Under the pieces are notes generated by a model that worked only from the letters and a program-made list of their open reading frames with translations, did no database searches and was not told the DNA's origin. A stretch of DNA of 35,825 nucleotides, from assembly GCA_937898525.1 (NCBI GenBank), contig CALCBC010000001.1, positions 1-35,825 of the forward strand, written 5' to 3'. This document shows positions 8,533 to 15,662 of the stretch, piece after piece. The DNA comes from an uncultured Sphingomonadales bacterium (GTDB lineage: Bacteria; Pseudomonadota; Alphaproteobacteria; Sphingomonadales; Sphingomonadaceae). Position numbers and translations under genes: made by a program. Position 1 is the first letter of the stretch; each line of letters opens with the position of its first letter.

Positions 8533-9579
8533 TCATTCCACGCGCAACCCGAGCAACTCGGCGGCATTCAATCCGAGAATCTTTGCCTGGTCCTCCTCGC
8601 TCAGCCGGCTGTGGAAACCGAGCGGGTCGGGCTCAGACATGTCGAAGGGGTAATCCGTGCCGAGGCACAGCTTGTCCGCGCCGTGAGTCCGCACCAGGCT
8701 GTCGAGCTGGTCCTGGTCGAAGACCAGCGTGTCGAGCCACAGCTTGCGCAAGTAGCTCGATGGCTCGTGACGGCAGTGCTCGCTGCAATCGGCACGAGCG
8801 CGCCAGGCGTGGTCCATGCGCCCCCAGTACCCCGGCATGTAGCCGCCGCCGTGCGCAACGCAGATGCGCAGTCCCGGATAGCGGTCGAGCACGCCGCCGA
8901 AGATCAGGTGGCCGATGGCCAGCGTGGACTCGAGCGGATTGCCGATCAGGTTGTTGAAGTAATACTCGCTCATCCGATTGGCGTGGGTGAAGCCGAGCGG
9001 GTGGATGAACAGCAGGATTCCGAGTTCTTCGGCCGCGGCGAAGAACGGCCGGAACTTCTCGCTGTGGAAGTCCTCGCCGTTGACGTTCGAGCTGATCTCG
9101 ATGCCGCGCAGGTCGAGCTCGCGCACGCAGCGCCGCATCTCCTCGATCGCGAGCTCGACGTTCTGCAGCGGCACGGTTCCCATCGCGACGAGCCTGTCCG
9201 GATGCTGCGCGGCCGCCGCGGCCATGCCCTCGTTGACGACCCGCGCCGCCTCTCGCGCGACGTCGTCATCCGCGTAGTAGAAATACTGGCCCGGGCTGGG
9301 GCTGATCGCCTGCACGTCGATGCCGAGCCGGTCCATGTCCGCAAGCCGCTGGTCGATCGTGTTGAGGGTGCGGCCCATGGCGGCGAACTGCGCGCGGTTC
9401 ACCTCCATCGTCTTTGCGCTGGTGAAATCGTTTATGCCCGGAGGGGGGCCCGGATGCCGCGCCTGGACGATGGCATCGGCTGCCGGAATGCCGAGATGGC
9501 AATGAATGTCGACGACGAGGTGCTTTCCGCGGGCCGAGACCCGAATGGGCGGTCGATCTCCGCAAGTCGTGATGGTCAT
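8533..9579 (-). CDS. Amidohydrolase, ACMSD-like decarboxylase
   Basis: 348 aa, cytoplasmic (no signal peptide). It has a TIM-barrel amidohydrolase with DIHCH (His26, His28), FIHPLGF, CVAHGGG and LGTDYPFD. The run from FIHP through LGTDYPFDMSE closely follows the 2-amino-3-carboxymuconate-6-semialdehyde decarboxylase pattern, including GNPLESTLAIGHLIFGGVLDRYP. Relatives decarboxylate carboxymuconate semialdehydes or hydroxybenzoates through a divalent metal. In this operon, decarboxylation or hydrolysis of a ring-cleavage product is plausible but inferred. GGAG lies 6 nt before the ATG, and the start overlaps the stop of the fumarylacetoacetase gene (ATGA). Confidence 0.88.
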   Translation of the reverse strand: MTITTCGDRPPIRVSARGKHLVVDIHCHLGIPAADAIVQARHPGPPPGINDFTSAKTMEVNRAQFAAMGRTLNTIDQRLADMDRLGIDVQAISPSPGQYFYYADDDVAREAARVVNEGMAAAAAQHPDRLVAMGTVPLQNVELAIEEMRRCVRELDLRGIEISSNVNGEDFHSEKFRPFFAAAEELGILLFIHPLGFTHANRMSEYYFNNLIGNPLESTLAIGHLIFGGVLDRYPGLRICVAHGGGYMPGYWGRMDHAWRARADCSEHCRHEPSSYLRKLWLDTLVFDQDQLDSLVRTHGADKLCLGTDYPFDMSEPDPLGFHSRLSEEDQAKILGLNAAELLGLRVE

Positions 9580-10868
9580 GCGAGCTCCAGCGCGGGGTGA
9601 ATCGTGCCGCTGCATTCGCCGAAACCGATCGACACGTATCCTTCGGCGATGGCGCGCCCCCGGATGGTCAGGGTATCCCCGTCCTCGAGCTGCTTTCGCG
9701 TCGAGCCGTCGGGGAGTTCGATCACCTCGCCGCCGCGGAAGACGATCTCGGCCAGGCAAGCGCGGGCCTCCTCGTCGGCCCCGGAGACCGTGCCTGTGGC
9801 AATCAGGTCGCCCGCCTCGAGCGGCGAACCGTTCGAGGCCTGATGCGCGACCATCTGCGCGAGAGTCCAGTAGAGCTCGGCGAGGTTGCTGCGGACGATC
9901 CGCCGGGCCGCGCCGCTTTCATTGGCAAGGTCCGCCGTCAGTTCGACGTTGATCCCGCCGAAGCGGCGGTCGTCGGCATCGAGAAGGTAGGCGGGTACGT
10001 CGGGCTCGTCCGCGTCCCGCCCGCGCGCCGCGACACGGAACGGGGCGAGAGCTTCCATGGTCACGATCCACGGGCTGATGGTGGTGAGGAAGCTCTTGCC
10101 GAGATGCGGTCCGAGAATGGACTCGAAGAACTGGATGCCGCGAGCCGACCAGTCGTTGACCAGACAGCAGCCGAACAGCAGCTCCTCGGCCTCAGCGACC
10201 GAGATCGGACGGCCGAGTTCGTTCCCGCCGCGCAGCCAGGCGCCGAACTCCAGCTCGAAGTCGAGGAACGGCTCCGGCCCGAAACGCACGTCGTTGCTGC
10301 CCGGCGGCGTTTCGTACTGCCCGCACGGGCGTACGACCGGGGTGCCGCTGGGGCGGACCGAACTCGCGCGGCCGTTGTAGGCCACTGGCAGCGAGAGCGC
10401 GGCCAGCTTCGGCCTGGCGCCGCCCATGCGCCGGATGTGATCGTAGGACGTGCAGAAGTCGGTGAACGCGGCCGGCTTGAGCGGCATCAGCAGCTCGGCG
10501 TCGCTCAGCGGCACAAGCGTCGCCTCCAGCTTCGCCGGATCGCCGGCCCCTCCAACCCGGAAAAGGTCCGACAGCTCGGCGCGCAGCGCGCTGACGGAAG
10601 CCGGCTCGCAGGCGAACAGCGGCGCCAGGCTTTCCCCTGAAGCCGCCCGGGCAGCTTTCGCGGCCGCATCGCCCAGCAGACCCGTTTCGCCCAGCCGGAC
10701 GAGATCGATTATCCGGTCGCCGAGGGCGACTCCCCCACGCGGTCCTTCGCCCGCGTCGAAGATTCCGAACGGCAGGTTCTGGATCGGAAAGTCGCCGTCG
10801 GGCGCGTTGGCGCTCTCGACCCAGCTGCGGCGCGCGGGGTCGTGCGTCGCGTTCACCTCAATGGGCAT
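9576..10868 (-). CDS. fahA: Fumarylacetoacetase (FAH)
   Basis: 430 aa, matching full-length fumarylacetoacetases. The N-terminal domain carries SWVESAN and DFPIQNLPFGIF. The C-terminal catalytic domain shows TDF (Asp137), the catalytic-position His144, ELE (Glu205, Glu207) and NDWSAR (Asp239), plus GRASSV and LGPHLGKSF. The usual YHGR and ARDIQ are altered to YNGR and ARGIQ, so the substrate may differ from 4-fumarylacetoacetate. The family hydrolyses the C-C bond of a fumaryl beta-diketo acid, the last step of homogentisate catabolism; fumarylpyruvate-like products are an alternative. GAGGAGG precedes the ATG. It overlaps the MBL gene by 11 bp and the next gene by 4 bp. No homogentisate dioxygenase is in the window. 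Confidence 0.87.
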   Translation of the reverse strand: MPIEVNATHDPARRSWVESANAPDGDFPIQNLPFGIFDAGEGPRGGVALGDRIIDLVRLGETGLLGDAAAKAARAASGESLAPLFACEPASVSALRAELSDLFRVGGAGDPAKLEATLVPLSDAELLMPLKPAAFTDFCTSYDHIRRMGGARPKLAALSLPVAYNGRASSVRPSGTPVVRPCGQYETPPGSNDVRFGPEPFLDFELEFGAWLRGGNELGRPISVAEAEELLFGCCLVNDWSARGIQFFESILGPHLGKSFLTTISPWIVTMEALAPFRVAARGRDADEPDVPAYLLDADDRRFGGINVELTADLANESGAARRIVRSNLAELYWTLAQMVAHQASNGSPLEAGDLIATGTVSGADEEARACLAEIVFRGGEVIELPDGSTRKQLEDGDTLTIRGRAIAEGYVSIGFGECSGTIHPALELA

Positions 10869-11847
10869 GCTGGCAAGCCTCCTCGTGGGCGGTCAGCTCC
10901 TTGCGATAGCGGCCCATCGCGCCGAACAGGTCGCGCTGCTGCTCGGGCGTGAAGGCCGTTCCCCACTGCTTGTACAGCGAGAACACGTTGGCGACGATCC
11001 GCTCGGGATCGGTCCACCCGCGATATTCGCTCATGTTGATGTCGCGCGCCGCCGCGTTGAAATCCATTCCGGCATCGAACCGCTTGCGCGCCTCGTCCCG
11101 CACGTACTCGAAATAGGCCTTCAGGTTGCCGACTGCGGCAATATCGGTGATCGGGCCGTGTCCCGGCACGACGACTTCCGGATCGAGCCCGATGATATAC
11201 TCGCAGGCGGCGATCCAGTTTTCGACCGGGCCGGCCCACATGATCGGGTGCCCCTCGTTGAACACCAGGTCGCCGGTAAAGACGACCCGGTCGTCGGGTA
11301 CCCAGACGATGGTGTCGGAGTTCGTATGCGCCGGTCCGAGATCGACCAGCTCGATCCGCTTGGAGCCGACGGTCAGGTCGAGCCGGCCGTCGAATGTCCG
11401 GTTCGGCAGCGTGACCTTGTCCACCCCGGAGAAGTCGAACTTGCGGCCCATGGTCTCGTACAGGAAGGCGCCCGAATCGCCCATCTGCCCGTAGGTATCC
11501 TTGAGATTGGCGAGCCGGATCGGATCGAACTCGGCCATTTCGGCCTTCGCCTCGTTGGTGCCGATGATCTCGGCATCCGCGACCAGTCCGTTGCCGAAGA
11601 AGTGATCGGGATTGGCATGCGTGTTGACGAGCCGGCCGATGTGCGCCGCTGCCGGGACCCGAGCCTTGAACTGGTCGAGCATTTCACGGGTCAGCGGCAC
11701 GCTCATCAGGGTGTCGACCAGCAGGGTCTCGCCGTCGCTGACGACGAGGCCGGCGTTCGACCAGCCCCATGTGCCGTCGGGCTGAACGTAGCCGTAAAGG
11801 CCGTTGCCGATATCGTGCACGCCCTGGGTGAACGCCCAATTTGCCAT
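10858..11847 (-). CDS. MBL-fold metallo-hydrolase with HxNxDH motif
   Basis: 329 aa. The metallo-beta-lactamase fold is shown by NTHANPDHFFGN (His77, Asn79, Asp81, His82), AHTNSD, FTGDLVF and VPGHGP. The usual HxHxDH reads HxNxDH, a variant found in some MBL subfamilies, which may change metal 1 coordination. No signal peptide is seen. Likely a hydrolase or lactonase acting on a pathway intermediate or ester; the exact reaction is unknown. The C-terminal 80 residues are helical (RDEARKRFDAG, EYRGWTDPERIV) and extend beyond the core. It is the first gene of the eight-gene operon, with GAGAGGA about 10 nt upstream of the ATG, diverging from the TetR gene. Confidence 0.86.
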   Translation of the reverse strand: MANWAFTQGVHDIGNGLYGYVQPDGTWGWSNAGLVVSDGETLLVDTLMSVPLTREMLDQFKARVPAAAHIGRLVNTHANPDHFFGNGLVADAEIIGTNEAKAEMAEFDPIRLANLKDTYGQMGDSGAFLYETMGRKFDFSGVDKVTLPNRTFDGRLDLTVGSKRIELVDLGPAHTNSDTIVWVPDDRVVFTGDLVFNEGHPIMWAGPVENWIAACEYIIGLDPEVVVPGHGPITDIAAVGNLKAYFEYVRDEARKRFDAGMDFNAAARDINMSEYRGWTDPERIVANVFSLYKQWGTAFTPEQQRDLFGAMGRYRKELTAHEEACQHAH

Positions 11848-11899
11848 TGCCGGTAGATCCTCTCTTCAATGAAGCTTACCGCCTTGATGCGTCGGCGCA

Positions 11900-11917
11900 A
11901 TTCCTATTTGCGGGAAT
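11900..11917. promoter_or_regulatory. Operator-like inverted repeat, copy 2 (ATTCC-N8-GGAAT)
   Basis: A perfect ATTCC / GGAAT inverted repeat with an 8-nt spacer beginning TA, centred in the 96-bp region between the MBL-led operon (start 11847) and the TetR gene (start 11944). This is the typical place for an autoregulatory TetR operator. Matching copies lie at 2394 and 18154. Confidence 0.68.
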
Positions 11918-11943
11918 TTCGGAATGCGGGCAGTCGTGCGGCA

Positions 11944-12594
11944 ATGGGCAAAGACAGAGCGGTCAAGCGGGGCAAGGGGCGGCCGGCCGATCACAGCGTC
12001 GGGCGCGACGCGCTGCTCGCGACCGCCAAGCGCCTGATCAAGGACCTTCCGCCCGCGCGGGTCACGATCTCGCTGATCGCGCGCGAGGCGGGTGTCGATC
12101 CGGCGCTGGTGCGATACTACTTCGGGGACCGCAGCAACCTGCTCATGGCGGTAGCCGAAAGCATGCTGGCCGATTCGACCCGGACGGAGCTCGATCCGGC
12201 CAAACCCCTGGCAGCGATCGAACAGGTCATTCGCCGTACCGCCCATTTCACCAGTTCGACAAAGCACATCCACCGGTTGATGGTGGACGAGCTCGCCGGG
12301 GCGAAATCGGCGGCCATCGGCGAACATCTCGGAGAGCTGAACCGAGGTGCGGTGAACGATCTCGACGCTCTGATGAGCGCCGAAGGGCCGACCGGGCTCC
12401 GCCATGTGAACCCGGCGTTTCTTCATCTCGCCCTGCTCGGCCTGTTCGATTTCTTCGCGTCCGCCGAGCCCGTGGTTCGGCAGCTGGTACCGCAAGGGAC
12501 CGACATGAAGACGCTCGCGGCCGAGTACGAGGACTTCGTGGTCGACCTGTTGCTCAACGGATTGCGGAAACCGGAGCCGTCCGGCGAGGGCTGA
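11944..12594 (+). CDS. TetR-family transcriptional regulator
   Basis: 216 aa. The N-terminal TetR DNA-binding domain is preceded by a Lys/Arg-rich arm (GKDRAVKRGKGRP). Its helix-turn-helix is VTISLIAREAGVDPALVRYYFGDRSNLL (about residues 40-67), followed by an all-helical ligand/dimer domain. It is the only regulator in the window and lies in the centre of the catabolic island, so it probably senses an aromatic substrate or intermediate. An in-frame ATG at 11869 would add 25 poorly matching residues and place the operator inside the gene, so 11944 is preferred although its Shine-Dalgarno is weak. It ends 3 bp from the convergent FAH-family gene. Confidence 0.86.
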   Translation: MGKDRAVKRGKGRPADHSVGRDALLATAKRLIKDLPPARVTISLIAREAGVDPALVRYYFGDRSNLLMAVAESMLADSTRTELDPAKPLAAIEQVIRRTAHFTSSTKHIHRLMVDELAGAKSAAIGEHLGELNRGAVNDLDALMSAEGPTGLRHVNPAFLHLALLGLFDFFASAEPVVRQLVPQGTDMKTLAAEYEDFVVDLLLNGLRKPEPSGEG

Positions 12595-12597
12595 CGC

Positions 12598-13557
12598 CTA
12601 GGTCTCCGCCACGCAGGGATTGCGCTGGGTGCCGAGGCCGCTGATCGTCCCCTCCATCACGTCGCCGGGTTGCAGGAAGACGCCGAAGGCGGAGCCGTTG
12701 CCGTACGGCGAGCCGGTGCAGATCACGTCTCCGGGCATCAGCTCGACGCGATCGGAGAGGAAGGCGATCTGCCGTTCGATCCCGATCATCATGTCGCGCG
12801 TCGATTCGTCCTGGTACACCTTGCCGTTGACCGAGAGCCTGATGTTCAGGTCGTAGGGATCCGGCACGCATTGCCGCGGCACGACCAGCGGTCCGAACGG
12901 CAGGAAGGTCGGGAAGCATTTGCCGGAGAGCCAGTCCGCGCCGAGCGCTCCCGCGTCGCGGCGGAAGATGTGCTCGCGCGCGGTGACGTCGTTGACCACG
13001 GCATATCCGGCGACGTGGCTCATGGCCTGCTCGGCGGAAACGTGCCGCGCACGCTTGCCGATCACCACGCCCAGCTCGAGTTCCCAGTCGGGCTTGACCA
13101 CGTTCCGCGGCAGCACGACCTCGTCGTGCGGCCCGACCACGCAGGACGGCAGCTTGACGAAGCAATAGGGCTCGGCCCTGGCGCGCTCGTCCATCATCTT
13201 CTCGATCCGCGCACGGCGCTCGTCGTCGCTCAGCGCCTCGTGCTCCGCCGTGCGCATCGAGGGATCGCCCATGATCAGCCCGACGACATGTTTCTTGTAG
13301 TTCGCGCCGGTGCAGAACACCTGGCCCGGGCGATAGGGTGCCTTGATTTCCGCCTGCGAGAACTCGCCGGCCGAGGCAAAGGCCTGTTCGTCGCGCGCCC
13401 AGTCCTCGAGCCGTCCGACGACGTCGTCCCAGTCCGCGAGCAACGCCAGCAGGTCGCGTTGCTCGCCCCACCGGCTCAGCGGCACGTAGCGTCCGCCCCG
13501 CACCAGCGCTGCCTGCGGGCGGCCGTCGATCAGCAGCGTTGCCAGTCCGTAGGTCAT
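12598..13557 (-). CDS. FAH-superfamily hydrolase/hydratase
   Basis: 319 aa. A short N-terminal domain is followed by a fumarylacetoacetase-type C-terminal domain, with FCTGANYKKHV, ELELGVVIGK (metal-binding Glu pair), VAGYAVVNDVTAREH and GDVICTGSP. This smaller form includes fumarylpyruvate hydrolases, acylpyruvases, 2-keto-4-pentenoate hydratases and 5-carboxymethyl-2-hydroxymuconate isomerases. As it follows an extradiol-type dioxygenase and a hydroxylase, hydrolysis or isomerisation of the ring-fission product is the likely role. It starts 14 bp after the monooxygenase stop and is the last gene of the 18119-to-12598 set. It is clearly different from the full-length fumarylacetoacetase at 9576. 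Confidence 0.87.
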   Translation of the reverse strand: MTYGLATLLIDGRPQAALVRGGRYVPLSRWGEQRDLLALLADWDDVVGRLEDWARDEQAFASAGEFSQAEIKAPYRPGQVFCTGANYKKHVVGLIMGDPSMRTAEHEALSDDERRARIEKMMDERARAEPYCFVKLPSCVVGPHDEVVLPRNVVKPDWELELGVVIGKRARHVSAEQAMSHVAGYAVVNDVTAREHIFRRDAGALGADWLSGKCFPTFLPFGPLVVPRQCVPDPYDLNIRLSVNGKVYQDESTRDMMIGIERQIAFLSDRVELMPGDVICTGSPYGNGSAFGVFLQPGDVMEGTISGLGTQRNPCVAET

Positions 13558-13571
13558 CGTGCGTCCGGGCC

Positions 13572-14690
13572 TCAGTAGGGTTGTTGCAGCTTGTGCATCG
13601 TGTCGCCGAGCATCGCGTTGGCGTCCCGCTGGTCTCCCCCCGCCATCTCGATCTCGCCGATGCGCACCGAATTCTCGACCACCATGCGGGCGCGCTCGAA
13701 GCGCCGTGCGGTGAAGGCGGCGAGCGCCTCGTCGGGGCTGTCGTGCCGGGACAGCTCCTCGGCCAGGACGAGACCGTCCTCGACCGCCATCCCGGCACCG
13801 GAGGCCATATGCGGCGTCGTGGCGTGAACGGCATCGCCGATGAAGACGACCCGGCCCTTGTGCCAGGGCGGTGGCAGCAGGACCCACTCCAGCGGCCGGT
13901 AATTGACGAGCGAATCCTCGCCGAGGTTTTCCCGCACGGCCTGAACGTAACCGCCATAGGGCGCGAGCAGTTCAGCCACGTGCGCCAGCTGTTCTTCCGG
14001 AGCGAACCAGGGATTGTCGGGCACGTGCTCCAGGATGAAGGCATACATCGCGTCCGCGGACACCGGATTGAACCCGAGCTTGACCGGCCCGCCGAGCCAC
14101 ATTTCCGCCCGATCCACTTCCGCAGGCCGGTTGGCGACGATACGCCAGCAGCCCTGGCCGGTGAATTTCGGCTGGGGCGCGTTCGGGAACAGCATCCGGC
14201 GCGTCCTTGAAAAGATGCCGTCCGCGGCGATGACGAGGTCGAAGCGCTCCTCGCGGCCGTCCGGCAGCACGACTTCGACACCCGAGCCGTCCTGCGTCAT
14301 CTGCGTGACCTCGGCGCCCAGTGTCACGCGCACGCCCGCCTCACGCACCCGGCGCGACATGATCTCGTGCAGCACCGGCCGCATGATCCCGCCGCTGCGA
14401 GCGATCGGCGGCGCCTCGGGGGGCGGCACCGGGCTTTCCATGATCACGCTGCCGTCCGCACCGCGCAGGCGAATTCCCGCACCGACGAAACCCTTCTGCC
14501 GGACCTCTTCGAGGATCCCCAGATCGTCGAACGCGCGCAGCGACAGGCCGGTCACGCTGATGCCGGCACCGTAGGCCCGCCACTGCGGATCGGCGTCGGC
14601 CAGCTCGACTTCCACTCCGAGCCGCGCCAGCGCGAGGGCCGCGCTCATCCCGCCGACCCCGCCGCCGACCACCAGAACCTTGTTGATCAT
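13572..14690 (-). CDS. FAD-dependent aromatic monooxygenase (second copy)
   Basis: 372 aa. Class A flavoprotein hydroxylase with GGGVGG at the N-terminus, the DG motif AADGIFSRTRR and the GD motif FIGDAVHATTPHMASGAG. It is paralogous in type to the enzyme at 2459 but clearly diverged, suggesting a different substrate or position of attack. It probably produces the catechol-like substrate of the VOC dioxygenase encoded just upstream. ATG 14690 has AGGGG about 7 nt upstream and is chosen over an upstream in-frame GTG at 14714 that overlaps the dioxygenase stop region. Same direction and tight spacing indicate one operon with the dioxygenase and the FAH-family hydrolase. Confidence 0.88.
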   Translation of the reverse strand: MINKVLVVGGGVGGMSAALALARLGVEVELADADPQWRAYGAGISVTGLSLRAFDDLGILEEVRQKGFVGAGIRLRGADGSVIMESPVPPPEAPPIARSGGIMRPVLHEIMSRRVREAGVRVTLGAEVTQMTQDGSGVEVVLPDGREERFDLVIAADGIFSRTRRMLFPNAPQPKFTGQGCWRIVANRPAEVDRAEMWLGGPVKLGFNPVSADAMYAFILEHVPDNPWFAPEEQLAHVAELLAPYGGYVQAVRENLGEDSLVNYRPLEWVLLPPPWHKGRVVFIGDAVHATTPHMASGAGMAVEDGLVLAEELSRHDSPDEALAAFTARRFERARMVVENSVRIGEIEMAGGDQRDANAMLGDTMHKLQQPY

Positions 14691-14714
14691 TCTCGCCCCT
14701 TCCCGCGGCCGCAA

Positions 14715-15623
14715 TCAGGCCGGGACCTGCCACAGACCCTTGTCCGGCGTCATCTCCGCATGCGGGACATTTCCCGTCAGGATGCGGCCGGTTCCCCACT
14801 GATCGATCGTCGTCGGGCCCGGCTCGTAGACCTGCGGCTGCCAGGTTTCCTCGTCCACTTCCTCAAGGTCCGAGGTGTATTCGACGGTGTTGCCGTTGGG
14901 GGTGGTGAAATAACTGAAGGTGTTGTTCCCGGCCGTGTGCCGGCCCGGCCCCCAGTTCAGCTTGATCCCGTTCTCGTGCATGCGGGCGAGCCCGCGCATC
15001 AGCTCGTCGACCGAGCTCACGTCGAAAGCGATGTGGTTGAGCGCCGGCGGCCCCGGCAGGATCGCCACGCGGTGGTGCGCCGAATTGCAGCGCAGGAAGA
15101 CCATGAAATCGCCGATCCAGTCGGACAACCGGAAGCCCAGCGCCTTCTGATAGAATTCGGCGAGCCCCTTGTGGTCGGGCGAGTGGAACACGACGTGGCT
15201 GATGCCGATGGGAATCGCCTCGCCCTTGTCGAGCTTGCGGAACTCCCGCGGCGTGGTGTCGCAGACCACCTCCATCGCGCGCCCGTCGGGATCGAAGAAG
15301 CGGAAAGCGAAACCGCCTGCCGGCCCATCCGCCGGGCCGGGCTCGGAAATGATCTTCGCGCCAGCCGCCTTGACCTGCTCGAACAGCTCCAGCACGTCCT
15401 CGCGCGAGGCGGCGGAGAACCCGATCAGGTCGGTCTTGCGCTCGGCGTCCTGGCGCAGGACCAGGACGTAGGGATGAGGCATGCCCGCCGCGGCAAAATA
15501 GACGCGGCCGTCCCTTTCGGTGACTTCGATCAGGCCCCACTTCTCGCCGAAGAACTCGCGTTCGGCGGCGAGATCCGGGACCGCGAGGGCCACATACTGC
15601 AAATCGGTTACTCTGGCCGACAT
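14715..15623 (-). CDS. VOC-family extradiol ring-cleavage dioxygenase
   Basis: 302 aa with two vicinal-oxygen-chelate domains (about 1-125 and 138-255). The second keeps the type I extradiol iron ligands His143 (GISHVVFHS), His197 (LNHIAFDV) and Glu248 (NTVEYTSD). It also has GPGRHTAGNNTFSYF, the conserved His/Tyr active-site segment of catechol 2,3-dioxygenase and BphC relatives. Expected reaction: Fe(II)-dependent meta cleavage of a catecholic ring. The exact catechol is unknown. GGAG lies about 8 nt before the ATG. It is 39 bp downstream of the TonB receptor stop and 24 bp upstream of the monooxygenase start, supporting one transcript. Confidence 0.87.
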   Translation of the reverse strand: MSARVTDLQYVALAVPDLAAEREFFGEKWGLIEVTERDGRVYFAAAGMPHPYVLVLRQDAERKTDLIGFSAASREDVLELFEQVKAAGAKIISEPGPADGPAGGFAFRFFDPDGRAMEVVCDTTPREFRKLDKGEAIPIGISHVVFHSPDHKGLAEFYQKALGFRLSDWIGDFMVFLRCNSAHHRVAILPGPPALNHIAFDVSSVDELMRGLARMHENGIKLNWGPGRHTAGNNTFSYFTTPNGNTVEYTSDLEEVDEETWQPQVYEPGPTTIDQWGTGRILTGNVPHAEMTPDKGLWQVPA

Positions 15624-15662
15624 CGATCAGCTCCGCTTTCCTGTGTCATTCCGATCCCCTGA

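Noticed and set aside
7660..9600. A 646-codon plus-strand open frame over an MFS and an amidohydrolase gene
   Set aside because: Shadow of two genes with clear family motifs on the other strand; no recognisable domain.
11869..11943. Earlier TetR start at 11869
   Set aside because: It lacks a Shine-Dalgarno, adds residues unlike TetR proteins, and would place the inverted repeat inside the gene.
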